From: Dryocola sp032000125
GTDB lineage: Bacteria; Pseudomonadota; Gammaproteobacteria; Enterobacterales; Enterobacteriaceae
Direction: 5' to 3'
Assembly: GCA_032000125.1 (NCBI GenBank)
Contig: DAMALH010000003.1
Coordinates: forward strand, 100,430 to 164,429
DNA length: 64,000 nucleotides
Shown here: positions 24,163 to 32,126 of the stretch, piece after piece
How the letters are laid out: the number at the start of each line of letters is the position of its first letter
How positions within the stretch are numbered: the stretch's first letter is position 1
Notes under the pieces: model-generated
What the model was told of the DNA's origin: nothing
What the model saw: the letters and a program-made list of their open reading frames with translations, nothing else
Databases searched by the model: none
Program-made: the position numbers and the translations under genes

Positions 24163-25134
24163 ATGTCGATAGATAAAGTGGCTCGTATGGCGGGCGTTTC
24201 CACCGCTACCGTTTCCAGGGTGCTCAACGGCAATCCGGGGGTAAAATCTGCTACCAGGGATAAGGTGCTGGCGGCGATTGAATCATGTGATTATCAACCG
24301 AATCTTCTTGCCCGCCAGTTGCGCACCGCGCGCAGCCGTATGCTGCTGGTGCTGGTTTCCAATATTACGAACCCTTTTTGCGCGCGGGTGGTTCGCGGCA
24401 TTGAGGAGGAAGCGGAAAAACACGGTTATCATATTCTGCTGTGCAATTCTGAATCCCGCCTGCCGCGTGAATCGGCCTACCTGCAGTTGCTGAGCGGCAA
24501 AGTTGTCGACGGCGTGATCACTATGGATGCCATCAGTTGTTTACCTGGCTTAACAACGCTTATCGGGGACTCGCCGTGGGTGCAATGCGGTGAAGGCGAT
24601 CCGGGCTACAACGCCTCCTGCGTGACTATTGATAATTTCAAAGCGGCCGCGGCCGCGGTGGAGCATCTCACCTGCGCGGGTTATAAGCGCATTGCGTTAA
24701 TTAACGGCGATTTACGCTATCTGTATTCGCAGCAGCGCGAAGCGGGATACCGGGCTGGACGAAACACCGCCTGGCAGGCCGTGGTATATGCAGACAGCCT
24801 CGAATATCAGGCTGGCGTACAGGCGATGGCGGAGCTCTTTACCCTGCCGGAACCGCCAGATGCCGTTTTTGCTATCTCCGATGCGCTGGCGGGCGGCGCG
24901 CTGCATTACGCCCACGAAAACGGGCTGCGGGTACCGGAAGATGTGGCCATTATGGGATTTGACGGCGTGCCGTTTGGCGCGGTAACCACCCCGCCGCTCA
25001 CCACCGTAGAACAGCCGATGCACCAGCTCGGCGTGCGCAGCGTACAGCTGCTGCTGGAGAGGATTGACAATCCGCAGGCCGAAACGGTCAATGAGATCCT
25101 CGACTGGAAGCTGGTGGTACGGGGCTCGGTTTAA
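24163..25134 (+). CDS. LacI/GalR-family transcriptional repressor
   Basis: This 323-residue protein has the LacI HTH and hinge (SIDKVARMAGVSTATVSRVL, then NGNPGVKSATRDKV) and a periplasmic-binding-protein-like ligand domain (LVLVSNITNPFCARVVRGIEEEA, DAVFAISDALAGGALHYA, MGFDGVPFGAVTTPPLTTV). The start at 24163 is chosen because TGAGGA precedes it and the HTH begins there. It is divergent from the symporter-oxidoreductase operon and probably represses it through the twin palindromes at 24023-24068. The inducer is unknown. Confidence 0.93.
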   Translation: MSIDKVARMAGVSTATVSRVLNGNPGVKSATRDKVLAAIESCDYQPNLLARQLRTARSRMLLVLVSNITNPFCARVVRGIEEEAEKHGYHILLCNSESRLPRESAYLQLLSGKVVDGVITMDAISCLPGLTTLIGDSPWVQCGEGDPGYNASCVTIDNFKAAAAAVEHLTCAGYKRIALINGDLRYLYSQQREAGYRAGRNTAWQAVVYADSLEYQAGVQAMAELFTLPEPPDAVFAISDALAGGALHYAHENGLRVPEDVAIMGFDGVPFGAVTTPPLTTVEQPMHQLGVRSVQLLLERIDNPQAETVNEILDWKLVVRGSV

Positions 25135-25276
25135 GCAGGTGTACATCAGTGTGGGTTCATCCCGGGCAGGGTCAACCCAATCAGGCCGTTCAATATGCTG
25201 GAGTTCGGAAGGAGACCTCTCAAACGGCGAGCAGTCGTTGCTGTTTTCAGCCTGAAATCGTAGCGCCGGAGGCTCA
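25135..25276. other. Unassigned junction sequence between the lacI-type gene and an IS6 remnant
   Basis: About 140 bp with no open frame of note and no recognised site. It shows no similarity to the neighbouring IS6-like copy, so it is either native DNA downstream of the repressor gene or a scrap of another element. Confidence 0.4.
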
Positions 25277-25609
25277 GATAAGCCCGGCGGCCATTGACCT
25301 TCACGTACGTTTCATCAATGTGCCACGGGCAAAGTTCGGAACGGTTACGCCAGTACCAGCGCAGCCGTTTTCCATTTCAGGGGCATGGCGCTGAACCCGG
25401 CGGTAAATCGTGAAGTGATCGACATTCACACCACGTTCAGCCAGCATCTCCTGCAGTTCACGTTAGCTGATGCCGTATTTGCAGTACCAGCGTACTGCCC
25501 ACAGGATGATGCCACGCTGAAAATGCCGGCCTTTGAATGGGTTCATATGCTGCTGCGTCAGCAAAATGTAGCAATAAGTTTATCACCCCCAGATTTTTGC
25601 AACAGTGCC
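25277..25609 (-). mobile_element. IS6/IS26-like element, truncated copy (5' end only)
   Basis: Read on the minus strand it starts with GGCACTGTTGCAAAAATCTG, nearly the IS26 terminal inverted repeat (GGCACTGTTGCAAA), followed by the transposase start ATGAACCCATTCAAAGGCCG and about 80 codons. The transposase reading frame carries a TAA in GGCATCAGCTAACGTGAACTG (after 19 bases of shared sequence) and a one-base deletion in an A-tract. Similarity to the copy at 26600 stops at 25277. Its terminal repeat abuts and truncates the unknown gene that ends here. Confidence 0.85.
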
Positions 25610-26382
25610 TTTTTCTCCGCTTTTTTCCCTTGTTCCGGCATGTATTTAATATCCATATAACGCACGCTTAAGTAAACGGAGTTATGTCCGGAAGCATTAA
25701 ATGTGACACCGGAATTAATAAAATTATCAGCCTTAAAGTATAAAACTTCCACTTCATTCGATGTTGCCTGAAAATCAACAGTTGAAGCAATTTTGTTACC
25801 ATCAATATCGGTGAAGTATATGCTATCGTCATCAAACGAAGCACTGACATTGATAACTTTAGATGATGTATTTGCCACGTTATTTAATGAAAACTGGATA
25901 GCACCAGCCAGATATTCAGGAGCATCAGGGTTCACAAACGCATAGATAAAGGAACTGCCACTGCCATCCTCAACGTTAACGAAGTCTGCTACGCTGTAAA
26001 TATGGTCGATATCATAGCTTTGATAGTTAAACTCCTGCTCAGGACCGTTATCAATACTGAAAGACACCTGTACTTCTGTCTGAATATCAGTGGTGATTTT
26101 CACATTATACATCGGAGTGAATTTTTCGCTTTGCTGAAAATCATACGAGAGTTCTTGTCTTTCAGTGCTGATTAAACGTTCAGTGCCACAATTGTTTTCA
26201 GTTAATTCGATCGTTACACCGTCTGTTTTCGAACGAATATTTAAGGTGTGAACCTCATCTAAAGGTGTTGCATCTTCATTCAGGATGCTGATAAAGAAAA
26301 TATTTTGTCCATCAGGAAACATTCCTGCATTTGTCATGTAATCTTCATTTTTGCCTACGACCAATTTTGCATTGTCACTCAT
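25558..26382 (-). pseudogene. Unknown AT-rich gene truncated by an IS6-like element
   Basis: This 274-codon frame starts MSDNAKLVVGKNEDY after AGAGGG. I do not recognise the family. The product is acidic, rich in Asp, Asn, Ser and aromatic residues, with no signal peptide or membrane helix, and looks like an all-beta protein, perhaps of two repeated sandwich halves. Codons up to 25610 are host-like; the last 17 (ALLQKSGGDKLIATFC and stop) are read from the IS terminal repeat, so the native C-terminus is lost. It is visibly AT-richer than the flanking genes and lies between two IS6-like copies, which fits horizontal acquisition. Whether the shortened protein is functional is unknown. Confidence 0.6.
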
Positions 26383-26599
26383 GATAAAACCCTCTGATTA
26401 ATGGATGTTCGAATTTTCACATTCTTTAATTATATATATGGGATATATCTAACCCGGCAAACAAGAATGAATGAATATATTTTTGTTTGCACCATGCTTT
26501 AGTCTGTATCTTAAAAAGTGATACGTAGAAGAGTGTATATGATAAAAATAAAGATCACAGAATAATAAATAATCCACAATGAATTGTTTTTGAAATAAC
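26383..26599. other. AT-rich promoter region of the unknown gene
   Basis: 217 bp of AT-rich DNA between the start of the unknown gene and the IS6-like copy. No gene; candidate -10 sequences are abundant, and nothing more specific is seen. Confidence 0.5.
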
Positions 26600-27401
26600 G
26601 GCACTATTGCAAAAATCTGGAGGTGATAAACTTATTGCTACATTTTGCTGACGGAGCAGCATATGAACCCACTCAAAGGCCGGAATTTTCAGCGTGGCAT
26701 CATCCTGTGGGCAGTACGCTGGTACTGCAAATACGGCATCAGCTAACGTGAACTGCAGGAGATGCTGGCTGAACGTGGTGTGAATGTCGATCACTCCACG
26801 ATTTACCGCCGGGTTCAGCGCCATGACCCTGAAATGGAAAAACGGCTGCGCTGGTACTGGCGTAACCCTTCTGAACTTTGCCCGTGGCACATTGATGAAA
26901 CGTACGTGAAGGTCAATGGCCGACGGGCTTATCTTTACCGGGCCGTAGACAACAGGGGCCTCTCCCCGCGTCGTAACAGCAAAGCCGCATACCGGTTCCT
27001 GGGTAAAATTATCAACACCGTGAAGAAGTGGCAGATCCCGCGATTTATCAACACGGATAAGGCGCCCGCCTGTGGCCGTGCGCTTGCGCCACTCAACCGC
27101 GAAGGCGATGCCCGCCTGACGTTGAACACCGGCAGATTAAATACCGAAATATCGTCATTGAATGCGATCGCGGCAAGCTGAAAAGGATAATCGGCGCCAC
27201 GCTGGGATTTAAATCCATAAAGACGGCTTACGCCACAAGCAAGGGTATTGAGGTGATGCGTGCACTACGCAAAGGCCAGGCCTCAGCATTTTATTATGGC
27301 GATCGCCTGGACGAGATGCGTCTGGTAAGCAGAGTTTTTGAAATGTAAGGCCTTTCAGTAACACTGAAAGGCTAACCCATCGCGAACTTTGCAACAACGC
27401 T
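26600..27401 (+). mobile_element. IS6/IS26-like insertion sequence, nearly full length but inactive
   Basis: The left end GGCACTATTGCAAAAATCTG and right end TTTGCAACAACGCT are decayed IS26-type inverted repeats about 800 bp apart, the length of IS26 (820 bp). The transposase inside is broken in three ways (see the pseudogene entry). No 8-bp target duplication is visible (flanks GAAATAAC and ATACAAAG). It is oriented away from the truncated copy at 25277-25609, so the pair lies in divergent orientation. Confidence 0.85.
26663..27348 (+). pseudogene. IS6-family DDE transposase, decayed
   Basis: It starts MNPLKGRNFQRGIILWAVRW and ends MRLVSRVFEM, as IS26 transposase does. Defects: TAA at codon 28 (GGCATCAGCTAACGTG where IS26 has a Tyr codon); an 18-bp in-frame loss after AVDNRG relative to IS26; and a one-base loss near 27107 that ends the remaining frame at 27181. 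First and second catalytic Asp regions (HIDETY, NTDKAP) and the Glu region (ECDRGKLKR, in another frame) remain readable. A shortened product from 26762 is possible but would be inactive. Confidence 0.88.
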
Positions 27402-27484
27402 ATACAAAGCCATATTAAGGAACATAATTTAATAGTTGCTTAATAGATTACAGGGATCGTTGCTTCGCATCCGGCACGTTGTCT

Positions 27485-28225
27485 TTATACTTCAAAAAAC
27501 TCTACTTTACCGCCAGCAAGATGATACATGCTGCCAACGATTTTAATTTTCTGCTGGTCTTCCAGCTGTTTCAGCACCGGGCTGTTTTTGCGGATATTTG
27601 CAATGGTCAGTTCTACATTTTTCCGGGCTACTGCATCAACGAAATCGTAATTGCTCCCTTTTCGTTCTCCGGTGTACTCCGTTTTTTCAATCGCAGGTTT
27701 AATTTCATCCAGCAGGCCTGTCAGGTTACCCAGTTCAGCATTATCAATTGCGCCACGAACCGCACCGCAGCGAGTATGTCCCATGACCAGCACCACTTTC
27801 GCGCCTGCAACAGCACAAGCAAACTCCATGCTGCCCAGCATATCGCGGTTACTGATATTACCCGCAACGCGGGAATTAAATGTTTCACCGATCCCCGCAT
27901 CCAGCACAATTTCCGCCGGCGCACGTGAGTCAATGCAGCTAAGGATCACTGCCGCAGGATATTGACCCGCAATACTGTTACGCTTCTGTGCCAGGTAATC
28001 ATGTTTCGCCGGACGATTTTCCCGGAAACGAAGATTGCCCTGTTTAAAATGTTCAATCACCGCCTGAGGTGTCATGCCGTCACGCTCTTCTTTGCTAAGT
28101 GATGCCGCAAAAGAGATAGAAGGCACCGATAAGGCCGCCAGACCGGTGACCGAAAGGGCCGACACAGCGAGTGTTTGTTTTAGAATTGTCCGGCGTGAAA
28201 GTTGGGCTGATGGGTTTTGTTCCAT
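27485..28225 (-). CDS. Tat-exported beta-class carbonic anhydrase
   Basis: The 246-residue product has a twin-arginine signal (LSRRTILKQTL, hydrophobic stretch, cleavage near SFAA) and a beta-carbonic anhydrase domain. Zinc ligands are Cys in ILSCIDSRAP and His/Cys in GHTRCGAVRGA, with the Asp-Arg dyad in IDSRAP. It interconverts CO2 and bicarbonate, here in the periplasm, unlike the cytoplasmic Can/CynT enzymes of E. coli. The ATG at 28225 has AGGA seven bases upstream; the longer frame from 28273 would spoil the signal peptide. It stands alone between mobile-element remnants, so it may be acquired. Confidence 0.92.
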   Translation of the reverse strand: MEQNPSAQLSRRTILKQTLAVSALSVTGLAALSVPSISFAASLSKEERDGMTPQAVIEHFKQGNLRFRENRPAKHDYLAQKRNSIAGQYPAAVILSCIDSRAPAEIVLDAGIGETFNSRVAGNISNRDMLGSMEFACAVAGAKVVLVMGHTRCGAVRGAIDNAELGNLTGLLDEIKPAIEKTEYTGERKGSNYDFVDAVARKNVELTIANIRKNSPVLKQLEDQQKIKIVGSMYHLAGGKVEFFEV

Positions 28226-28383
28226 GATGTGTTCCTGGTTGTTGAGTTGGTTCGGATTAAAGTGATGATACATTGCTGAAAGTTAATGAAAGCAAAACCA
28301 CAGGAAACCATATCCGTATTCACGACGAGTCCCCTAAGTATTAGCTCAGGCCTCGTCAGGACAATATCGAATTCCATTTGCAG

Positions 28384-28457
28384 TTAATGCGAGCCCGGAG
28401 CAATGGATGGCGAACTGGAAAAGATAAATGCGAGCCCATTGTCACTTAATGTGAGCC
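28384..28457. repeat. Three short direct repeats resembling an IS21-family end
   Basis: TTAATGCGAGCC (28384-28395), TAAATGCGAGCC (28425-28436) and TTAATGTGAGCC (28446-28457) are in the same orientation. Multiple end repeats of this kind are typical of IS21-family terminal regions. No transposase is present, so this would be an orphan end or a scar. Confidence 0.45.
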
Positions 28458-28467
28458 GGTGGTGTAA

Positions 28468-28521
28468 AAAGCGTGGCGTCAGGAGATTGCCGCGCTGAAT
28501 GCGCGGCTGGCGCTGAACTAA
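28468..28521 (+). pseudogene. Possible 3' end of a lost gene
   Basis: Seventeen codons (KAWRQEIAALNARLALN, stop at 28519) directly follow the IS21-like repeats and are followed by a terminator-type stem-loop. This looks like the tail of a gene whose 5' part was removed. The family is not identifiable from so few residues. Confidence 0.3.
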
Positions 28522-28534
28522 CTGTGACTGTACT

Positions 28535-28552
28535 GGGGGATAATATCCCCCT
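28535..28552. repeat. Left copy of a duplicated 18-bp terminator stem-loop
   Basis: GGGGGATAATATCCCCCT, identical to 28693-28710. The flanking bases differ (t and c here, a and t there). The two copies bracket the 140-bp insertion element. Confidence 0.8.
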
Positions 28553-28692
28553 CTGATTGCTGACAAAGAAGGAAAAAGCGTGGTTTTTCCTTCTTTGTGA
28601 TTTCAGCTGAAAATCAATGAACTGATTTTCCTTGTGTTTAAATGACGGCCCTTTTTAGTGTTGTCACGCTGGAAGGTTTGCCATCCGTCTCA
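28553..28692. mobile_element. Miniature insertion element, copy B
   Basis: This 140-bp non-coding block aligns with 5391-5531 from its first to its last base: left end CTGATTGCTGACAAAG, hairpins AAGGAAAAA/TTTTTCCTT and GAAAATCA/TGATTTTC, then AAATGACGGC and GGAAGGTTTG, right end TTTGCCAT plus eight bases ending in CA. Both copies begin and end at the same distance from their flanking duplicated stem-loops, although those stem-loops differ between loci. It lies downstream of the yhfZ-like gene (28715, minus strand). Confidence 0.7.
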
Positions 28693-28717
28693 GGGGGATA
28701 ATATCCCCCTTTTTTTA
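28693..28717 (+). terminator. Terminator with right copy of the duplicated stem-loop
   Basis: GGGGGATAATATCCCCCT (28693-28710) is followed by a T-run (28710-28716): a Rho-independent terminator for the + strand, presumably the end of the gene remnant at 28468-28521. The T-run overlaps the stop codon of the yhfZ-like gene on the other strand. Confidence 0.75.
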
Positions 28718-29677
28718 ACGGAAACGTAACGCGACGGGGACGCTGTTGAAAGGCGGGATAGCCGTATCTAACGGCAGCATGGCCTGCGACCTTAGCAGCG
28801 TGAAATCCAGTTGACGCAGCAACTGAGCGACCGGCGATGCGCAGTGAACTAACAGCACGGCGCTTGAAATAGTATCGGCCATTTCCAGCGACTCGGGTTT
28901 ATCCAGAGGGCGAATAGCCAGCCCCACCTTATCAAGCGGAATCAGCGATGTTTCCTGATGCCAGACGCCCGTGTCAACTTCGCCGGTAAACACCAGGCGA
29001 GGCAACAGCGTAAAATCCACTTCAACGTATTCATAATCCTGCGGCGGAAATTGCGCGCGGGTTAATCGTTGATGATCGCTTGAATGGCAGTCGATTCCCA
29101 CCCGCGGACGAGTGACGCCAGCCGCTTCGTCTCTTTCAACGACCACCAGGCTTCCGGGACGGTAATAGCTGCCGTTGCCCACCTCGAACATTTCATAGCC
29201 CTGAGTCGATGAGTCCGCCAGCAGCATCTGGGCCGAGCCTGACGAGAGCAAAACGATATCCGCCTCGTTACGCTCAAGAGACGCAAGGCGAGAATGCGCC
29301 CCACGCAAATAACCGGCCGTTGCCACCACGTCCCACTGACTACACTGCTGCGCAAACGCTGAAGCAATCTGAGTCGCTTCCTGTGACCCACGCGGCGGGA
29401 GAAGAATATGCACGGGCGGCATACGCGCGGCGTCCCACAGCAGGGAAAAGTTCCAGGAGACCACAAAGGTCCCCTGATGACCACGAGAAACGAGACTGAC
29501 AGCGCCGGATTTTTTAAGCTCCTGCAAGGCCTTCTGCACCGTGCCTGAACCTATCCCCAGCACGTCCTGAAACCAGGCGGTGATAGGCAAACGGCCAGAC
29601 AGCCCGCCGGAGAGAATAGTGCGGGCGATAAAGGCTACCGGGGAAAGCTGCTTAACATTATGATTAATAACCGTCAT
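28715..29677 (-). CDS. YhfZ-type regulator with N-terminal winged HTH
   Basis: This 320-residue protein has an N-terminal GntR-like winged helix (about 20-75: WFQDVLGIGSGTVQKALQEL, GAVSLVSRGHQGTFV) and a long C-terminal domain like E. coli YhfZ, with a periplasmic-binding-protein-like look (ADIVLLSSGSAQMLLADS, LVFTGEVDTGVWHQE). It lies 18 bp downstream of the aldolase gene and is co-transcribed with it. It probably controls the divergent sugar cluster through the inverted repeat at 30584-30607. The ligand is unknown. Confidence 0.78.
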   Translation of the reverse strand: MTVINHNVKQLSPVAFIARTILSGGLSGRLPITAWFQDVLGIGSGTVQKALQELKKSGAVSLVSRGHQGTFVVSWNFSLLWDAARMPPVHILLPPRGSQEATQIASAFAQQCSQWDVVATAGYLRGAHSRLASLERNEADIVLLSSGSAQMLLADSSTQGYEMFEVGNGSYYRPGSLVVVERDEAAGVTRPRVGIDCHSSDHQRLTRAQFPPQDYEYVEVDFTLLPRLVFTGEVDTGVWHQETSLIPLDKVGLAIRPLDKPESLEMADTISSAVLLVHCASPVAQLLRQLDFTLLRSQAMLPLDTAIPPFNSVPVALRFR

Positions 29678-29695
29678 TGTTCCCGTCGACTCGTT

Positions 29696-30544
29696 TTATT
29701 CCAGAAGCCGTGACGCTTGCTCAACGCTCTGTTTGTCATGCACCACGGCGTTTAGCGCACGAAGCACGCCGGCAGGCTGCTGCGCACGGAAAATACGTCG
29801 GCCAAACATCACCCCACTTGCGCCTGCCTGCATGGCGTCGGCTGCCAGTTGCAGCGTGGAGTGAGGATCTTCGCCTCCGGCGCCCCCCGCAAGCAATACC
29901 GGAGTATAACAAGTGCTTGTTACCTCGGCAAAAGCCTCCACTGAACCCGGCCAGAGCGCCTTCACCAGATCGGCACCGATATCGGCGGCAATACGGCAAT
30001 ACATGCTCATTACCTTCGCGCTTAACGCGTCCGGATCTACGCCTTCCAGCGCCGAGCGCGGCTCAATAATCAGTGCAATACCGTGACGTTCACAGTCGCG
30101 GGCGATACGCGTGTTGCGGGCAATCTCCGCCTGCTCCAGCGCCGTATCTTTCTGGCCCAGATACATATAGGTCATCACCGCGTCTATGCCGCAGGCCGCC
30201 ACTTCGCCGATGTCCGCGAGCTGCGCCAGCACCCCTTCTCCCCGCCCGTCTTTCCCTGGCGTATAGATGCTTCGCGCATGGTTCTTCCAGTCGAGATGAA
30301 GAACAAACCCCGGCCTGTCCCGGCCTACGTAGGTTTTTTCCACCAGCGGAATCATGCCCGGCGACACCATAACGCCATCGGCGCCGCGAAGCTTGCTAAA
30401 CACTGATTCAATTTCGTCGCGCGTTTTCAGGCCGGACGGCGGGCCTGACATCACGCCGTGAGAAGCGGCGACCACCACCGCACAGCCGGTTTCCGGGCGT
30501 AAAATACGGCCTAATCGAAGCGCTTTGCCGGTTCGGGAATCCAT
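29696..30544 (-). CDS. Class I (Schiff-base) aldolase, DhnA/LsrF/FbaB family
   Basis: The 282-residue TIM-barrel aldolase has a likely Schiff-base lysine in GADLVKALWPGS, and VMFGRRIFRAQQP near the C-terminus matches the phosphate-binding end of LsrF/FbaB relatives. The start at 30544 follows AAGGAG; the longer frame from 30586 would overlap the operator. It would cleave or transfer acetyl-type units from a phosphorylated ketose. With an FGGY kinase and a PfkB kinase across the divergent promoter, cleavage of a ketose 1-phosphate or bisphosphate into triose phosphates is the simplest idea. Confidence 0.85.
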   Translation of the reverse strand: MDSRTGKALRLGRILRPETGCAVVVAASHGVMSGPPSGLKTRDEIESVFSKLRGADGVMVSPGMIPLVEKTYVGRDRPGFVLHLDWKNHARSIYTPGKDGRGEGVLAQLADIGEVAACGIDAVMTYMYLGQKDTALEQAEIARNTRIARDCERHGIALIIEPRSALEGVDPDALSAKVMSMYCRIAADIGADLVKALWPGSVEAFAEVTSTCYTPVLLAGGAGGEDPHSTLQLAADAMQAGASGVMFGRRIFRAQQPAGVLRALNAVVHDKQSVEQASRLLE

Positions 30545-30583
30545 GTTGATCTCCTTCACAAAGTTGTCAAAACCAGTTAAATG

Positions 30584-30607
30584 CAATTTGCAGCTTTCTG
30601 CAAATTG
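30584..30607. promoter_or_regulatory. Operator-like inverted repeat in the divergent aldolase/oxidase promoter
   Basis: CAATTTGCAG (30584-30593) and CTGCAAATTG (30598-30607) are perfect 10-bp arms around CTTT. A related half-site GCAAATT lies at 30665-30671. Located between divergent start codons at 30544 and 30714, it is the best candidate binding site for the YhfZ-type regulator. Confidence 0.65.
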
Positions 30608-30713
30608 ATCGTATATTAGCCTCTAACACGATGTCAACGAATTATGCCCCGTCGTTTTTGTCCCGCAAATTCGCAAGGGCGCGCCCATAAAATGTTGTGA
30701 CGCAGGAGTGAGT

Positions 30714-32111
30714 ATGTCCAGGATTTCTTCTCTTATCACCGCGCTGGAAACCGTTGTGCCGAAAAAGCAGATCTTAACCGATCGCGATACGCTTCAGGCA
30801 TCAAGCCACGATACCTGGCCTCTGTCTACCAAACTCAGAAAGCTGGGCTGCCATGATTATCAGGCAGACGTTGTGGTAAAAGTCACTGACGAAAAGCAGA
30901 TCCAGCAGGTGTTGGCGCTTGCCACGTCCAGCGATACGCCGGTCACGCCGCGAGCGCTGGCCTCCTCGGTGACGGGGCAGCCGCTGCCAACCCGCGGCGG
31001 CATCGTTCTGGACCTGAGCGAAATGACCCACAGCCGGGAAATCAATACCACCAATATGACGGTGGAAGTTTCAACCGGCTATAACGGCGGCAAGCTTGAA
31101 GACGAACTGCAGCAAATGGGCTGGACGCTTGGGCACTCCCCGCAGTCGCTTTATCAGTCCAGCGTCGGCGGCTGGCTGTCCACGCTTGCGACAGGGCAGT
31201 TTTCCTCTTATTACGGCGGTATCGAAGATCTGATCACCGCCTACACGGTGATTCTCGCAACCGGCGAACGGGTGCGTCTTAAGGCTTCTCCCCGTGCCGC
31301 GATGGGGCCGGATCTGCGTCAGCTTTTTATTGGCGCGGAAGGGACGCTTGGCGTCGTTACCTCCGTGCAGTTGAAGATGTTCCCCCTGCCCCAGACGCGT
31401 CTTTATGAAACTCTGGAGCTGCCGTCCGTCGAAGCGGGACTGCACATCATGCGCGAACAGGCGATGGCCGGGCTCCGTCCCTTCCTGCTGCGCCTGTACG
31501 ACACCGCCGAGGCGCGTCATGCGATGCAAAATCCCGCACAGGATAAGCCCGTGATGTTCCTCGGTACTCAGGGCGTTGACGTGGTGGCCCGGGCCGAAAT
31601 GGAAGCCTTTATGGCCATCGTGAAACGCCACGATGGAACATCTCTGGGTAGCGAAGGCGTACTGAAATGGATGGATCGGCGCTTCGATTTCTCAACGGTA
31701 GAAAAGTTGCTCGACAGCACCGGCGGTTTTGCAGAAACCATTGAAGTGGCGCATACCTGGGACGGTATTGCCAGCCTGTATCACGATTTAAACAAAATGC
31801 TGACGCCGCTTGCGGGTGAAGTTCTGTCGCATTTCTCCCACGTCTATCCGCAGGGCACGTCCATGTACATGATCCTGCTCGGACACGAAGAAAACGACCG
31901 GGAGGCGGTGGAAAAACTGCGCACTATCTGGCGTGAAACCATGCGCGTCTGCCTTGAGCATAAAGCTGAGCTGTCGCACCACCATGGCGGCGGGCTGGTG
32001 CGCTCCCCTTATGCTCGCGAGTCGCTGGGGTCTGCGCACCTGTTGCTGCGGCGGGTAAAACACGCGCTGGATCCGAACGGCATTCTTAATCCCGGCAAAC
32101 TGGGGCTTTAA
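30714..32111 (+). CDS. FAD-linked oxidase (VAO/GlcD family)
   Basis: This 465-residue flavoprotein has an N-terminal FAD_binding_4 domain (VTPRALASSVTGQPLPTRGG, SVGGWLSTLATGQFSSYYGG, IGAEGTLGVVTSVQLKMFP) and a C-terminal FAD-oxidase domain ending with HHHGGG and the closing NPGKLGL. Relatives include glycolate/D-lactate oxidase subunits and alkyldihydroxyacetone-phosphate synthase. The His-rich HHHGGG block is typical of the latter group. The ATG at 30714 has GGAG five bases upstream; the in-frame GTG at 30708 is inside that site. It is the first gene of the six-gene operon and may oxidise a polyol, sugar or hydroxy acid to a keto form. Confidence 0.87.
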   Translation: MSRISSLITALETVVPKKQILTDRDTLQASSHDTWPLSTKLRKLGCHDYQADVVVKVTDEKQIQQVLALATSSDTPVTPRALASSVTGQPLPTRGGIVLDLSEMTHSREINTTNMTVEVSTGYNGGKLEDELQQMGWTLGHSPQSLYQSSVGGWLSTLATGQFSSYYGGIEDLITAYTVILATGERVRLKASPRAAMGPDLRQLFIGAEGTLGVVTSVQLKMFPLPQTRLYETLELPSVEAGLHIMREQAMAGLRPFLLRLYDTAEARHAMQNPAQDKPVMFLGTQGVDVVARAEMEAFMAIVKRHDGTSLGSEGVLKWMDRRFDFSTVEKLLDSTGGFAETIEVAHTWDGIASLYHDLNKMLTPLAGEVLSHFSHVYPQGTSMYMILLGHEENDREAVEKLRTIWRETMRVCLEHKAELSHHHGGGLVRSPYARESLGSAHLLLRRVKHALDPNGILNPGKLGL

Positions 32112-32126
32112 CTGGGGGCGATCGCG

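Noticed and set aside
25277..27401. Composite transposon formed by the two IS6-like copies
   Set aside because: IS6-family compound transposons need two functional ends. Here the left copy is truncated, both transposases are broken and no target duplication is visible, so only a remnant can be claimed.
28468..28521. Naming the 17-codon gene tail
   Set aside because: Too short to assign to any family; an in-frame stop lies immediately upstream.
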